From: Cercospora beticola | Lineage: Eukaryota > Ascomycota > Dothideomycetes > Mycosphaerellales > Mycosphaerellaceae | Direction: 5' to 3' | NCBI RefSeq assembly: GCF_033473495.1 | Contig: NC_088943.1 | Span: forward strand, 1,468,001 to 1,532,000 | Length of the DNA stretch: 64,000 nucleotides | In this document: in pieces, positions 21,451 through 33,600 of the stretch | Numbering within the stretch: the first letter of the stretch is position 1 | Layout: every line of letters begins with the position of its first letter | The notes under the pieces: model-generated | The model's database searches: none | Told to the model about the DNA's origin: nothing | What the model saw: the letters and a program-made list of their open reading frames with translations, nothing else | Translations under genes and position numbers: made by a program

Positions 21451-22830
21451 ATGAATTCATTTCTGCTGAATCGCCAGCTCGGTTCCATCGGTCCACAGTC
21501 ACTCATCCAGGCGCAGCATGACCGGCTCCTGAAGGCACTGCAGCCCACGCCTCTCCTCCGCTTCGCGCTTCAGCCGCCGACGGAACGCGCTCGAAACGAT
21601 GCTCCAAGAACAGTCGATTTGGCACACGCCGCTGGTGTCAGCAGCATTGCCATAGACCGCTTCGAGGGCCGGTATTTGGTTTCTGGCGGCGCCGATTCAT
21701 CTCTGGCCATCTGGGATCTCGAGGCTGGTGAAGCAGATGCATCTCCCGGAAAAGCGATCACGCATTTGCCCTTGGCCGTATCGGCGAAGACCTCGAACAC
21801 TGCCCGTCTGAGCATCACTCATGTGTCGTTCTATCCCTTTGACTCTCTTGCTCTGTTGACAAGCGGCTATGATCACAGTCTGAAGTTGTTCTCTTCCGAG
21901 ACATTGGAAGTCTCTGCGTCTTTCGATCTTGGCTCTACAGTGTACTCACATGCTACGTCCAGCATTGCAAGCCATCTACTTGTGGCCTGTGCGACCCAAC
22001 ATCCTGCTGTGCGACTTGTCGATCTTCGTTCCGGATCTGCGAGCCACTCTCTGGCTGGGCATTCAGGCTCACTGCTGACAGTCGCGTGGCATCCGAAGTA
22101 CGAGAACATACTCGCGAGTGGGGCGACTGACGGTTGCGTACGCACTTGGGATGTCCGCAAATCGGCAAGTAGCCTTGGAGTCCTGGACATGGAAGACAGC
22201 ATCGGCATTGCCGGTTATGATGGCAAAGGCACAGGAGCGCGACGACGGGAGAAGGGCCGAGCGCACAATGGAGCAGTCAATGGTCTTTCTTGGGCTGATG
22301 ATGGTCGGCACTTGGTCACCACCGGGCACGACGAGCGCGTGAGAGTGTGGAACCTGGACACTGGTGCTAACACGCTCGTGAACTTTGGACCAGGACTAAA
22401 GAATTCCACGACCACGGCGCTGTTGCCACTTGTGGTACCAAGCCATCTGTCTGCAGCAGGAAAAGAAATCGTTGTCTACCCGAACCCCAGAGAGATCCTC
22501 GCCTTTGACATGCACGACGGGACCCTGCAGAATCGTTTGCGTGTTCAGGGCCTGCCGGGCGCCCAACAAGCCGATGCAAACGTCCGCAACCCAAAGAACA
22601 GAACGACAGCACTCGCATGGCGCGCCCATCATGTTCAGATGTACTCTGCTCATGGAGATGGTACTATTCGTTGCTGGGATCCGCGCACCGCGGAGGACGC
22701 TGCTGCTGAGCAAGAAGAGGCGGGTGAGTTGGAGGGTGGCGAGGGCGCAGCGGCGGAGCGGAAGCGAAAACGTGAGGCTTTTGAACAAATCGTAGCAGAT
22801 CTTACGACCAAGAAGATCACGTTCTCCTAG
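21451..22830 (+). CDS. RAD28: CSA/ERCC8 (Rad28)-type WD40 protein
   Basis: A 459-residue single-exon frame with WD repeats: VSSIAIDRFEGRYLVSGGADSSLAIWDLE, VSFYPFDSLALLTSGYDHSLKLF, VAWHPKYENILASGATDGCVRTWDVR, LSWADDGRHLVTTGHDERVRVWNL and a C-terminal MYSAHGDGTIRCWDPR. The N-terminal MNSFLLNRQLGSIGP and repeat order are those of CSA, the DDB1-CUL4 substrate receptor of transcription-coupled nucleotide excision repair. An acidic/Lys-rich tail (EEAGELEGGEGAAAERKRKREAF) ends the protein. WD40 proteins are numerous, so the CSA call rests on the N-terminus and DWD-type WDxR endings (TWDVR, CWDPR). Confidence 0.83.
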   Translation: MNSFLLNRQLGSIGPQSLIQAQHDRLLKALQPTPLLRFALQPPTERARNDAPRTVDLAHAAGVSSIAIDRFEGRYLVSGGADSSLAIWDLEAGEADASPGKAITHLPLAVSAKTSNTARLSITHVSFYPFDSLALLTSGYDHSLKLFSSETLEVSASFDLGSTVYSHATSSIASHLLVACATQHPAVRLVDLRSGSASHSLAGHSGSLLTVAWHPKYENILASGATDGCVRTWDVRKSASSLGVLDMEDSIGIAGYDGKGTGARRREKGRAHNGAVNGLSWADDGRHLVTTGHDERVRVWNLDTGANTLVNFGPGLKNSTTTALLPLVVPSHLSAAGKEIVVYPNPREILAFDMHDGTLQNRLRVQGLPGAQQADANVRNPKNRTTALAWRAHHVQMYSAHGDGTIRCWDPRTAEDAAAEQEEAGELEGGEGAAAERKRKREAFEQIVADLTTKKITFS

Positions 22831-24143
22831 CACGTAAGGGCAGCTGCATCGATCGTTCAATGGGCTTTCGACCTGGGGAGCACGACAGCCGTTCACCTGC
22901 GCCGGCTGTGCGGTTTCTTAGCCGGCTACATGTTTCGCGCATATCCATGAGACTCTTCCGAGAATCTGGATGTCGCCCTGGGTCGATACTCGTGGCCAGG
23001 TCTTGCCAGTGGATCGCGATGCACGGCTAAAGACCACGCTACACTGGGGTTGTGTGGGTGCTCACGTAGATCACACCTGCATTGACATGAGGTTTGCATG
23101 TTAAGTATATGATACCCTTGCTCTGCCGAACGTTGATGGCACAGCGAAAGGCGTAGGGCATGGCAGTGGCACGAACGCATGGCAATTTGCTGGAGAACCT
23201 GACGCTGTGTGCAGCCGAAGAGTTGCTTGAGACATCGCTCATCAGATCTTCTTGACGGCGGCACTCCTGAGAGCTCCTAGAGGGGCCCAATTGCGACGGC
23301 ACGCATACCAAGCCACGCTGACACAGTGTGCCATAACAGTGTGAGACGTAGACGGACCGCCGAGCCGTTCACGATCGGTCACTCCAATCATTACTACCCG
23401 CAAGAATGCGGCGTTTACACATCGACCACGATCTAGCAAAGCACTCGGCTTGAGTCAACTTACCTCTTTGGTGGGTCAAAGCCACTAGTGCATATCTTCT
23501 TGGTATGAGGCGCGAGCACTCGAGCGCAATAGGACGAGTCTCGTTCGTGCAGACTGTGCATATTGCACTTTAGCCTCGTGGCAAAGCACATGAGCTGGCC
23601 TCGCTTGTACGGTTGGCAGTCTTAGCTTGATCCTTATTGCTTGCGCGGCTAAATGTGGACTTTACCCGGTGCGACGGTTCGGTGTCTGTACTGCACTCCA
23701 TATATTGGCCCATGGCACGAGGAACCTGGAGAAGCGGGACAAGGCCAGGATCGTCTAGCTGACCCCCACTCACATACAGCTCACGTTGTATCGCCTGTGC
23801 AGTAGCGCGGCTTGACTGGGCCGCTCACATTCGGCTGGGTATATCTCCTCCGTCCTCCTGTCCGAGTCTTCTTGGCCAGACTCTTCCAATCAGGACATGG
23901 ATGCTGGAGTGGTGGCGTTTCGCCTGTCCTGGCTGCACGGTACTGTAAATCGTCTTCGCATATACCGCGGTCGCAGGGCGGCTATTTTGGATGAATTGTG
24001 ACAATGGAGCACAGCAGCTCATATAATGCTTTGCCAGTTCCCACAACTCTCCCATTGCACCACGAGAAAGGCGCAGTCCTCGCCAGAACAGCAGTCACTT
24101 CATTACACAGGAACGGGCCTTGACGATCGTTGCATACTCCACA
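22831..24143. other. Intergenic region, nothing recognised
   Basis: 1.3 kb between the Rad28 3' end and the sugar transporter start. Only short frames of shadow-like composition. It should contain the transporter promoter. Confidence 0.5.
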
Positions 24144-25876
24144 ATGGACAGACCTACCAAGGGCACGTTCAGACTCGCGGGACAAGAGTTTCCTGAAGTG
24201 GTAAGTTTCAAAGACCTGACGCTGAACAGCAGGATGACTGACGATTGCAGACGTGGTACAAAGATGCAGGCTTGCGGAAGACGTACATCTGTCTGATGTT
24301 CGTTGTCCTGACTTCGGCCACCAATGGTTTCGACGGCAGTATGGTCAACGGTCTGCAGTCGCTGGAAGTGTGGCAGGATCGTAAGTGCATCAACGCAGAA
24401 GGTCAAATGGGCCAGCACTAACGAATGCCCAGATTTCGGTCATCCTAGAGGCTCGCTTCTGGGGCTTTTCGCCTGTATCATGTCCGTTGGTTCGCTCGTG
24501 GCCCTTCCAGTCGTGCCATACACTGCCGATATTCTGGGACGGAGATGGGGTATCATAATTGGTAGGTCATGTTCTGGACCTGCAATATCGATAAAGCACG
24601 CACTAACAACAATCCAGGCTGCTTGATCATGCTTCTCGGTGTGGTGCTCCAGGGCATTTCCATCAACTTCCGAATGTTCATCGCCGCAAGATTCTTCCTG
24701 GGCTTCGGTGTTGCGATCGCACACGGTGCCAGTCCCCTTCTGATCACTGAGCTGGTACACCCACAGCATCGCGCAATCTTCACGACCATCTACAACACGA
24801 CCTGGTATGCTGGATCGATTGTCGCGGCATGGTCAACATACGGCACGAACCACATCAACAACAACTGGTCATGGAGAATCCCATCAATCCTTCAAGCCGC
24901 TCCCTCCCTGATTCAGCTTGCTTTCATTATGTTCGTTCCAGAGTCACCACGTTTTCTGATCTCTAAAGGCCGGACAGAAGAGGCACACCAGACTCTGGCC
25001 AAAGTCCACGCCAACGGCAACTTGGAGGACGAAGTTGTCCTGATTGAGCTGCAAGAGATCAAGGATACAATCGTTCTCGAGAAGGAAATCGAAGGCAATG
25101 GCTGGCTGCAGCTGTTCAAGACTCCAGGAAACCGCCGCAGACTGATCATTCTCCTGACTCTTGGTCTTTTCTCCCAATGGAGCGGCAACGGTCTGGCTTC
25201 TTACTATCTCAACCTGGTCCTCAATCAAATCGGCATCACAGATGGTGACACGCAGCTTGTGATCAATGGATGTCTCCAAATCATGAACCTGATCGTTGCC
25301 ATTGGACAGTGCTTCGTGGTTGATCTAGTCGGTCGTCGGACTTTGTTCCTGGTCTCCACATCTGGTATGTTGGTCGCTTTCACCATTTGGACCGCCTGCG
25401 CCGGTACTTTCGCGAACACCGGTGCGCAAGGAGCTGGCAACACTGTCATCGCCATGGTCTTCCTCTACTACGTCTTCTACAACCTGGCCTGGTCTGGAAT
25501 GTTGGTCAGCTACTCAGCCGAGATCCTGCCGTACAACATTCGCGCCAAGGGAATGACGCTCATGTTCTTGATGGTCGACGTCGCCCTCTTCTTCAATCAG
25601 TACGTCAATCCCGTCGCTATCGACGGCATTGGCTGGAAGTACTACATCGTCTACTGCGTTTGGCTGGCAATCGAGCTCGCAGTCGTGTACTTCTTCTACA
25701 TCGAGACTCGCTACACCCCACTCGAGGAAATTGCCAAGCACTTCGATGGCGATGCGGCTGTTGTTGGTGGTGCTGCGGCCACGGAGAAGGGCAGAGTTCT
25801 TGCTGCAGAGATGGGTGGTCTGGATACTGTTGGCCATGGCAAGACTTCGTACGAAGTGGAGCACAAGGAGCTTTAG
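24144..25876 (+). CDS. MFS sugar transporter (hexose/lactose-permease type)
   Basis: Four exons: 24144-24200, 24251-24380, 24433-24561 and 24618-25876, joined by 50-56 base GTAAGT/GTAGGT...AG introns. The spliced protein has 524 residues. It has the sugar-porter signatures: FDGSMVNGLQSL in helix 1, ADILGRRWG in loop 2-3, PESPRFLISKGR after helix 6, VDLVGRRTLFLVS in loop 8-9 and YFFYIETRYTPLEEI at the end. These are of the fungal lactose/hexose permease branch; exact sugar unknown. Early introns in the N-terminal coding part are usual for this family in ascomycetes. Confidence 0.92.
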
Positions 25877-26261
25877 ATGCAGTGCGTACGTACATGACTA
25901 GTAGTGAGTTCAATGACATGCAATTCTTGCAAACCCCTCCCTCACACGAATGCCACTCGCCGGGAAGCATGTCTTTTTCAGAGCTCACTCACTGAGCTCT
26001 GCGAACGAGCTCAGAGAGCATCATCGCCTCGGAGGGAGGCTTGAAGTGGGACGGATCGTGCCTTCCTCGCGCGCTGCAGGTCCCAAGTGAAGGCAAGAAC
26101 GTTTCAGGGGCCCGTGCACTTCTGCCTCGCCGCCCTCGAAACTTCGTCTCGTCCAGCTCTCGCTCTCTCAGACTCTCTACTTCCACCTGTCACTTCTTCC
26201 ACAACCACTGCACTTCGAGTCACCTGCTCCGACACTCATCTTCCCCCTCACATCACGAAAC
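25877..26261. other. Intergenic region
   Basis: 385 bases between the sugar transporter stop and MND1. A pyrimidine-rich stretch just before MND1 (from ~26120) looks like a promoter CT-tract. No gene seen. Confidence 0.5.
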
Positions 26262-27049
26262 ATGGTAAGCACCCTTTCACTGCCAGCTTCAGATCCCCTC
26301 ACTGACGTGACCCCAGGCGCCCAAAACCAACTGCAACGCGCAAAAACTCAACACCATCCAAACCTGGTTCCGCAAGTCCCGCAGCGTATGGAGCATCAAA
26401 GAACTCGAGAAGCAATTACCATCCGTCGGCTCAATCAACGGCATGCAAGTCAAAGGTAAGACCTCGCTCCTTCTCCCTCACCCAACCAGCACAACTAACC
26501 TCCCTTCCAGACTACGTCCAAGCCCTCCAAGACGAAAGCAAAATCTCCTGCGAAAAGATCGGAAGCGGTAACTGGTACTGGGCCTTCCAATCCGAGCGAG
26601 CCAAAAATTCCGAAAACAAGCTCGCAACCGCACAAGCAGAATTCGAGAAGATCGCCGCGAGTGTTGAAGATTTTAAGCAAAAACTGGATGCACGCGCGGA
26701 GGAAATACAGAAAGAGATGGATGCTGATGAGGGCGAGTCACGAGAAGAGCTTACTTCGCGCACCAAAGAGCTTGAGACGGATGTGTCTGGTTTGAAGAAG
26801 CAGCTTGAAGCTTTTAGTGGGAATGACGATCCGACTATGTTGGAGCAAATGCAGAAGGAGACGTGCGCGGATTATGCGTTGGCGGAGATGATTACTGAGG
26901 ATGTTTATGCAATGGAGAGCTGGTTCAAGAAGCAGGGAGCTGAGGATATGGTGGCTACTTTCCCGGAAACGGTTTATGGGGGAGAGTACGATTGGGAGGA
27001 GGCTACGCTGATCGCTCACGATCCGCTTGAGTCGTGGTTCTATGACTGA
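26262..27049 (+). CDS. MND1: Meiotic nuclear division protein Mnd1
   Basis: Three exons: 26262-26264 (the ATG alone), 26317-26455 and 26511-27049, giving 226 residues. The start MAPKTNCNAQKLNTIQTWF, then SIKELEKQLPSVGSINGMQV and KIGSGNWYWAF, are the winged-helix N-terminus of Mnd1. A coiled coil follows (residues ~80-150, EEIQKEMDADEGESREEL...), then a C-terminal helical part (TCADYALAEMITEDVYAMESWFKKQ). Mnd1 pairs with Hop2 and helps Dmc1/Rad51 in meiotic strand exchange. Intron 1 (52 bases) splits directly after the ATG. Confidence 0.94.
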
Positions 27050-27385
27050 AGTCTGGCGTCGATACGAGTTTAAGATGAGGGGGCTGGCACATGCATTGCT
27101 TCTGTGCGAAATGTTGCAATGGCGTTTGAGGGCGATATGGATGGTAATTCGATGATTGGAGCGAACAGAGCGAGCGAATTTGAATTTCATGATTTCAATT
27201 CATCTCTCCTCCCCCCTCGCAAAAGCGACGTGTTCATAGCACATGAGTCGTAAGCGTAAGAGACCCATGGAGGAGCTACGTACATGGTGCTACCTAGCCG
27301 GATCACCACCACAGACCGCAACGTCATCGCCCATGCTGAAGAGCCTAGACTCTTACAGCCTCGCCTTCTCACTGCCATCATCTAG
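27050..27385. other. Intergenic region between convergent genes
   Basis: 336 bases holding the 3' UTRs of MND1 and the aspartyl aminopeptidase gene. Nothing else seen. Confidence 0.6.
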
Positions 27386-29055
27386 TCAATCAACCAGAAT
27401 CTTACTCTCCAGCTCCCCATAATGCTCAAAGAAGCTGTCGAACAAGTTCACGCCGTGCTCCGCATCATATGCACCTCCTGTCTCACGGATGGAGTGCATG
27501 CTGAGCTGTGGGTTACCCACATCAATCGTCCTGGCGCCCAAGGCGGCGCTCAGCATGGGGCCGATGGTGCTACCACACCGAGAGTCGTTTCTCACGACGA
27601 ACAATTGCAGAGGAACACCGCCGTCCTTCGTCTTGGCCTCTGGTAGTTGCCATGAAGTGGGCTTGGCTCGTTTGGCGCACTCCTGGAGCAGGACGATACC
27701 AGGCGAGTTAGTGGCGTAGCGTACATTGGCGTTGATCTTGATGACGGTTCCCTCGTTCATGTGCGGTCGGTGCTCTGGTTCGTAGTTTCCGCCATAGTTC
27801 GGGTTTACGGAGTGCGCCATGTCTGCGCTGACAAGGAAGCTGGTTGATAAGGTCTGCTCGTATGCAGTGCTCGTGTCGGCAGATTCACCGTTGCTGACTT
27901 TGTCGTAGCTCTTCTCACTGTCAGATGATGAAGCGGGAAGGACGGACAAACGTCTAATCACAGATGGGAGCATATTCGAATCTGCGCCTTGAGCGGATTG
28001 TGAGCCGATCTCCTCGTGGTCGAAGCATGCGATGAGGCGAATCGTCGGGTCACCCTTGAGTGCGGAAGCTGAGGCGACTGATTGAATGAGACCTTCAACG
28101 GCGCAGTATGTCATGCCCAAATTGTCCAGACGAGCAGAGAAAACGAATTCATCGTTGATGCCGCCGATGGTCGCGGGTTGCATGTCGTACAGCACGAGCT
28201 CGAAGTCCAGCACATCTTGTGCATCCACGCCTGCATCTTGAGCGATCAAAGAGATCAGATATGGGTGATGTCTCTGTGTCGCTGTCTTGAGAGGCTCGAA
28301 CCCAGCAGCCTTCTCCTCCTCATCCGCCTCTTTCTTCAATTCGTCCTTCGACTTGCCCGTCCTGTTGAGCTCCGCGGATATCAGACCCAAGACCGGGAAC
28401 AATTGTGTCTCCTTGTTGAATGTGAATGGTTCGTATCCGCCAAAGTGTACAGCCAAATTTGGAATCCTGGCTATGGGCTTGTGTATCCTGACCAGCTTCT
28501 GCTCCACCACGCCGTCTTTGCCTTTTACCATTACTCTTCCAGCCACTCCCAAATCACGGTCGAACCACGAATGCCACATGCCACCACCGTATGTCTCAAC
28601 ACCGACTTGCAGGAAGCCTTCAGCGGATCGCTTTGATACGGGCTTGATGCGCAAGCAGGGCGAGTCGGTGTGGGCGCCAACCATGGCGATTGGGTTGCCG
28701 GGCTTCCATTCTGTCCCGATGGCGAATGCTACGATGGTGGAGGTGTTGCGGGTGAGGTAGTATTTGCCGCCTGGTTGGAGGGTGGCATTCCAGGAATCGC
28801 GTTCCTAGAGCTGTGCATCAGCATGTGGACATGGGAAAGCATTGAACATCAAGGTGGTCCGACAAGCACCTACTCTAATGGGCTTGAAGCCGGCTTTCTC
28901 TAGACGCTCCTTCGCTGACCGGACCGCGTGGAATGCTGTATGCCATCAACACGATATCCGACTGGATCGACTGGCCGGCAGAACTCACGTGTGGGAGATG
29001 CATTGAGGAAGTCGACGAAGTCGGCAGGCCGCTGTGCAGATGCTTTGCTGGCCAT
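27386..29055 (-). CDS. APE4: Aspartyl aminopeptidase (peptidase family M18)
   Basis: Three exons: 29055-28989, 28935-28874 and 28804-27386, with 53- and 69-base introns; the joins read ASPT|PFHAVRSAKERLEKAGFKPIR|ERDSW in frame. The protein has 515 residues, near the family norm. It removes N-terminal Asp/Glu from peptides using two metal ions. M18 signatures seen: GAHTDSP (metal His/Asp), YGGGMWHSWFDRDLGVAGR, SARLDNLG, CFDHEEIGS (catalytic/metal Glu), ADMAHSVNPNY and a C-terminal SMHSIRE. An in-frame ATG lies 36 codons upstream (29163) and would add a basic, partly hydrophobic N-tail that might target mitochondria; I prefer the start at MASKASAQ because family proteins begin there. Confidence 0.95.
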
Positions 29056-29365
29056 AATGGCGAATGTTCTACAAGAGGGCCAGGATTGACAGAAAGACAC
29101 ACGATCAATTACACCAGACTGTATATGGATTGTGTTGAGTCTGCGAAGGAAGATGGAAGGCATCGGTGGAGGTGAAATGCTGGCGGGTCAGGCGTGCACG
29201 CCGCCATCAAGATAATTGCGGGCTCCGCCTCGATATGGTCCGCCGGAGTCTACCCTAAGTTAGCTGCGGACAGCAAAATGGGAACTGGGCAATACGCTCA
29301 CTTTGCGACCTCTCTTACGAAGCAGGTCCCGCGGCAGATTCGCTTGTCGAGACAGAGCGTCTTGG

Positions 29366-30090
29366 CTACGCTGCATAAAGTGGAGATACGAGGATCGAAA
29401 GGGCACTCGAGCGCAACATACTCTCGGTTTGGCCAGGTCTTACTCCAGGACAGTTGCCCCAGATCTGCTCACCCAGCATCCTCAGCTTCATCGGCATCCA
29501 CTGATCAATCCAAGCCTCCTGGATGTCGGACTTCTCCTGCGCCGCAGCCAATGCTGCACGATTCTTGCGAATGCACTCTTCCTCCTTGGCCGCGGTCCAC
29601 CACCCTGGTAGGAAGCCCTCGATCGCCTCCGCGCGACGTAACATGGCTCGAAGTGCCGGTATCGACGAGCTCTCTCCATTGTAGATGGTACCCGGCATGG
29701 TGTCGCCTTCGAACCTGTACGTGTCTTCCTGACGCATGCGGACGATGTCGACCAGCAACTTGTACGTCTCGTCCTCGGATCGGTCATGAAGGAAGTTGCC
29801 TTCAGAGATTGCTGTGAAGGGCTTCGAGTCATTTCTGGACGATGATGGCTGGTCGCGCTCTCCCGCAAGACGGCTGCACTCTTTCTTATGTGCCTTCCAG
29901 TGCGCCTTCTGGCATCTGCGGCACTCGTTAGTCTTCAAGCTCTGGTCTTCAAACGGGCATCTTACTCTCTGTTGCAGTACTCGACCTCCAGGCATTTGGC
30001 ACAGCGCTTCAAATCTTCTCTAGTGCTTGCGCAGGCTGCGCACTGCTTTGGTGCGTCAGTAGTCGTGGCACCTGCTTGAGGCTCGGCCAT
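29366..30090 (-). CDS. MYND-type zinc-finger protein
   Basis: Two exons, 30090-29966 and 29915-29366, with a 50-base GTAAGA...CGCAG intron; 224 residues. The MYND finger spans the splice site: CAAC...CAKC...EYCNRE|CQKAHWKAHKKEC, with all seven Cys and the His ligand present. Intron retention would replace the middle of the finger, so splicing is needed for the domain. The rest has helices but no known catalytic motif (no SET domain). MYND fingers bind proline-rich partners; the role here is unknown. An upstream in-frame ATG at 30240 would add 50 residues without domain content. Confidence 0.88.
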
Positions 30091-30696
30091 TGCGTGATGA
30101 TTCACGAGAAGAACGCGCTGCGATTCTGTGTGTGTGCCAAACTTGGGATGAAGGACAACAGAGAGAAGGCTAGAGCACTCGAACTTTAATGCTTCAATGT
30201 TTGTCTGCACTGGACTTTTCGAATGCTTCAAGCAAACCAAATGCCGTGTCTCGACGCTTCGACGTGTGAGAAGCGATATGTGGCCGCGGGAATGGCCAAC
30301 TTTTCCATGCTTGGAAAAACCTGCGATCTAATTCATGATACGAGCAGCCCCTGACTTGCTTGAACATGGCAAGAGACCATCGTGTCGCAGAGCAGCGCAG
30401 CCATCAAACGATCCAAGAACTTATCGAGCGTGCAATCTTACTGATCTCTTTAGATCGAGTAAATTCCTCCTTTCATGGGCGAAAGTTTCTGTTGCGAGCC
30501 ATTTCAACAAGTTCCATGATGAACCAAGCCGACGCATGTAATCACCAGCTCGTTGTTTCGTGGTTCATTGTGGCAGAAGATCAAGATGAAAACTTGTTTC
30601 ATCTCTACAAGATTGTTTTTCTTTGCGGAAATCCGTTTTGCTTCGGTGCAAGATCTCCCTTACTGGTAGCAGGGAAGCCTTCATTTTGCCAGAGAT
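30091..30696. other. Intergenic region
   Basis: Upstream of the MYND gene; its promoter should be here. Small frames only, none supported. Confidence 0.5.
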
Positions 30697-33600
30697 GTGG
30701 TGCCTACATCGACACTCTCTGCGCCCAGTAATGAATGCTACGCCGCTGAGTGTCCAAGAGCAGCAGATGCTGCGAGCCAGAATGCCTGGAGCCAAAAACC
30801 GCCAGGCGGAGAGTGTCAACGTCAACAATCTGACATGAACCTTCATGCCTTTTCGCCGTTAGGCAGTAAGACTGGAGACGCATACAAGCTCCGGGAATTC
30901 TTCAACGACGGCGACGGACCTCTACGTGAATTGCGGGACAGGTATTCTGAATGATTCGTCACGATCACGGCCGAAGACGCAGTCTTCAACCTCTGCTGGG
31001 GGATTCTCACAGTTGAGATGTTTCTCGCAACGTATAAACAATCCCTGCTCGAATATATCGCGTTCACGGACGAGGTTCAGATGATCGTGGAGCGGAATGC
31101 CACAGACAAGAGGAGTGTCCGAGTGCTGTGGTTCTTCACCCAACACCCGATGCAGTGGACGACGTATGGAGGCAAAGGCATGACATCCTCAGACTGCCGC
31201 TTTGTAGACTTTGCAGTCAACATGGGCAGGTGCCTTGTCAATCTGTCACCGCTACTGTCCGCGAGCATCACGCAATTCCGAATGGAGCAACTAGGTGGCC
31301 TGGAGCCTCTTAACCTCGATCAGGCTTTGCCCTTCAGTGATGAAATCGTGGGCTTGAATGCCCAGCGCCGCGGAATCGTCCTGCGAACAGATCGCTTTCC
31401 AGAGGATCGCCACCTTCGAGATGTTGCTCGCAGTATCAGCCAAGAGAGAGCAGAATCGATTGGCAAGGTAGATTTTGAACAAACCAAAATCAATTGGCAA
31501 AGCAGGGTCAGTCGCCAGAGCATGTGGGGGAGATGTTGGTCCGCTTGTTCCCGGACACTCTTCCAGACTCCAAGAGACAGCGTGCAAGAGAGCGTAGCCG
31601 CCAAGAAGGCGACAGGAATATGGGAAAGGATCTCAATCCAGCGAGTTGTGAACAGCGCGCGCTCACGAGGATAAGTAACAGATATCTCAACAAGGACGAT
31701 CCTTCAATGACCGCGTCTGCGATCAGCACGAGAGCCAGAAAGGCTCGGGAGACCCCAGCACAGCGTGAAACCCGCCTAAGCAAGGGACGCGTACGCGCAA
31801 AGGCTCATGCGGTCAAGAAGCAACAAGAGGATGATGACGCACTCGGAGCGCAAGGGATTGAGAACGGTGGAAGCGGAGGGAAGAAGACGACCGTAGCAAT
31901 GCTTGCAAGCAGAGCAAAGCGAGCTAAGGAGACCCCAGGACAGCGTGAAGCGCGTCTGGAAAAAGGCCGCGAATACAAGAGAGCCAAGCGAGTCAAGGAG
32001 AAGCAGCAGAAAGAGGATGCACGCAAAGCGAAAGACAGCGAGACCAGCAATCCCACTGACAAGGACGACGATACCGTGTTGGACGAGAGTGCTCAGGAGA
32101 TGGAGGAGCAAGCGAAATGCATGCCCAAAGTTCGCACAAGCTGTGCTGTTCCAACAACACATCATCATCACACACCTCGCATCTGCTATCGCCAATTGTC
32201 TGAACATGGCGAAGAAGGACGTAGACGCCTCCCGTGCGCTTTGCGCCATGGCTGTTGAATCGGGTGGTGAACAACTCAACTCGCTCAGACTAGCGATTGC
32301 TATCGGCACGTGCGACTCGGAACCGTCTACGAGCACACCTGCGATATGTTCACATCAACACTCCCTGCCACGAGCGCTTTCTGCTAATGCCTCTTGCAAA
32401 CTCACAGACTATGCCCTCGTCCACGATCACCGGCGCACCGGCGATTCACTAGACACCAGCCGCAACTTCACATCCAGTCTTCGTTGGAACGCGTAGCAGC
32501 GAAGAGCTTTGGGGATTGATTGAGGCCGACGGAGCCCTATTGAACGCAATTACACTCGCCCTTCTCGACGAGTGGGAGAAAAGCAGAGGGACCGCCGATA
32601 TTGATCGAGCACTTCCGCTACTCTCAACTGGTCTTCCGCGCCTGGCTCGTCCCGGCGTCCTTCAGTATCAAGCAAGCAGAAAAGGCCAACAGGTGTTCGG
32701 TCAGGCTATGCCACAGTTCCTCGCATGGACACCAGTCCTGCGCCGTTCGCAGTACAATCTTGTCTTCAACAACATGACAGTCGCCATCGACGACGGCTTG
32801 GACCTGGACAATCCCCATACGTTGCGGCAGTGCGCAGCTCAGCGCGCGCTTGACAAGATCTCTATGCAGTAGCGGGATACGATCTCATCTCTGGTAATTA
32901 CTGTTAAGAGCGCAGCCGCCGTCGAGCCTGGTAAGCTTCATGCTCCCGTCTTTACAAGGGATTACTGCTAATAGTCGCAGACAACCTGGCCGATCTTGCG
33001 TTCCTCTTTGCTTCGTCGAGCTACCTCAACCGCGGGAAGACCTTGAAAGGTGGCGAGCAACTCAATCATCGTGAGGCAGCAATGAGAGTCTTCTCGGACT
33101 CGGACGCTGGACGTAGAATCAACCCTCCGCAGTCGGAGAAGATCCATGCAATCTTGACAGCCAAGGCGCCTTTGAAGATTAAGTTTCTGGTGCATGGCCC
33201 CTTTCCTGTGCGCTGCCAAGATGTCGGCGACGATGGCATCAAGAAGCTACTTGTCGCAGCACAACAATTCGGCCAGCGATGGGGTAGTCGCGGAATTACG
33301 GACCGTACGATCGTCCGCGATAAGTTCTCGAGATGATTACGATATAGCGAGAACAGGCCCTACAACTACGACGCAGCCCGTGTTGCTACTGGTGTACTGA
33401 ATTTCACCCGAGATTATACTGGACCGAACAGCATCTGGCAGGCATACGTCGACACTGGCGCCCAAATCCGCTTCACCGAGCTGATTCAAGGAATTGCTGA
33501 TCGGACTGGATTGCCGGCGTTCGTAGACGAACGTTATGCCACAATGAAGGGAACGTTGTCTGTCGATGACGACTCCGAAATTGTGCAGACCATCATGTGG

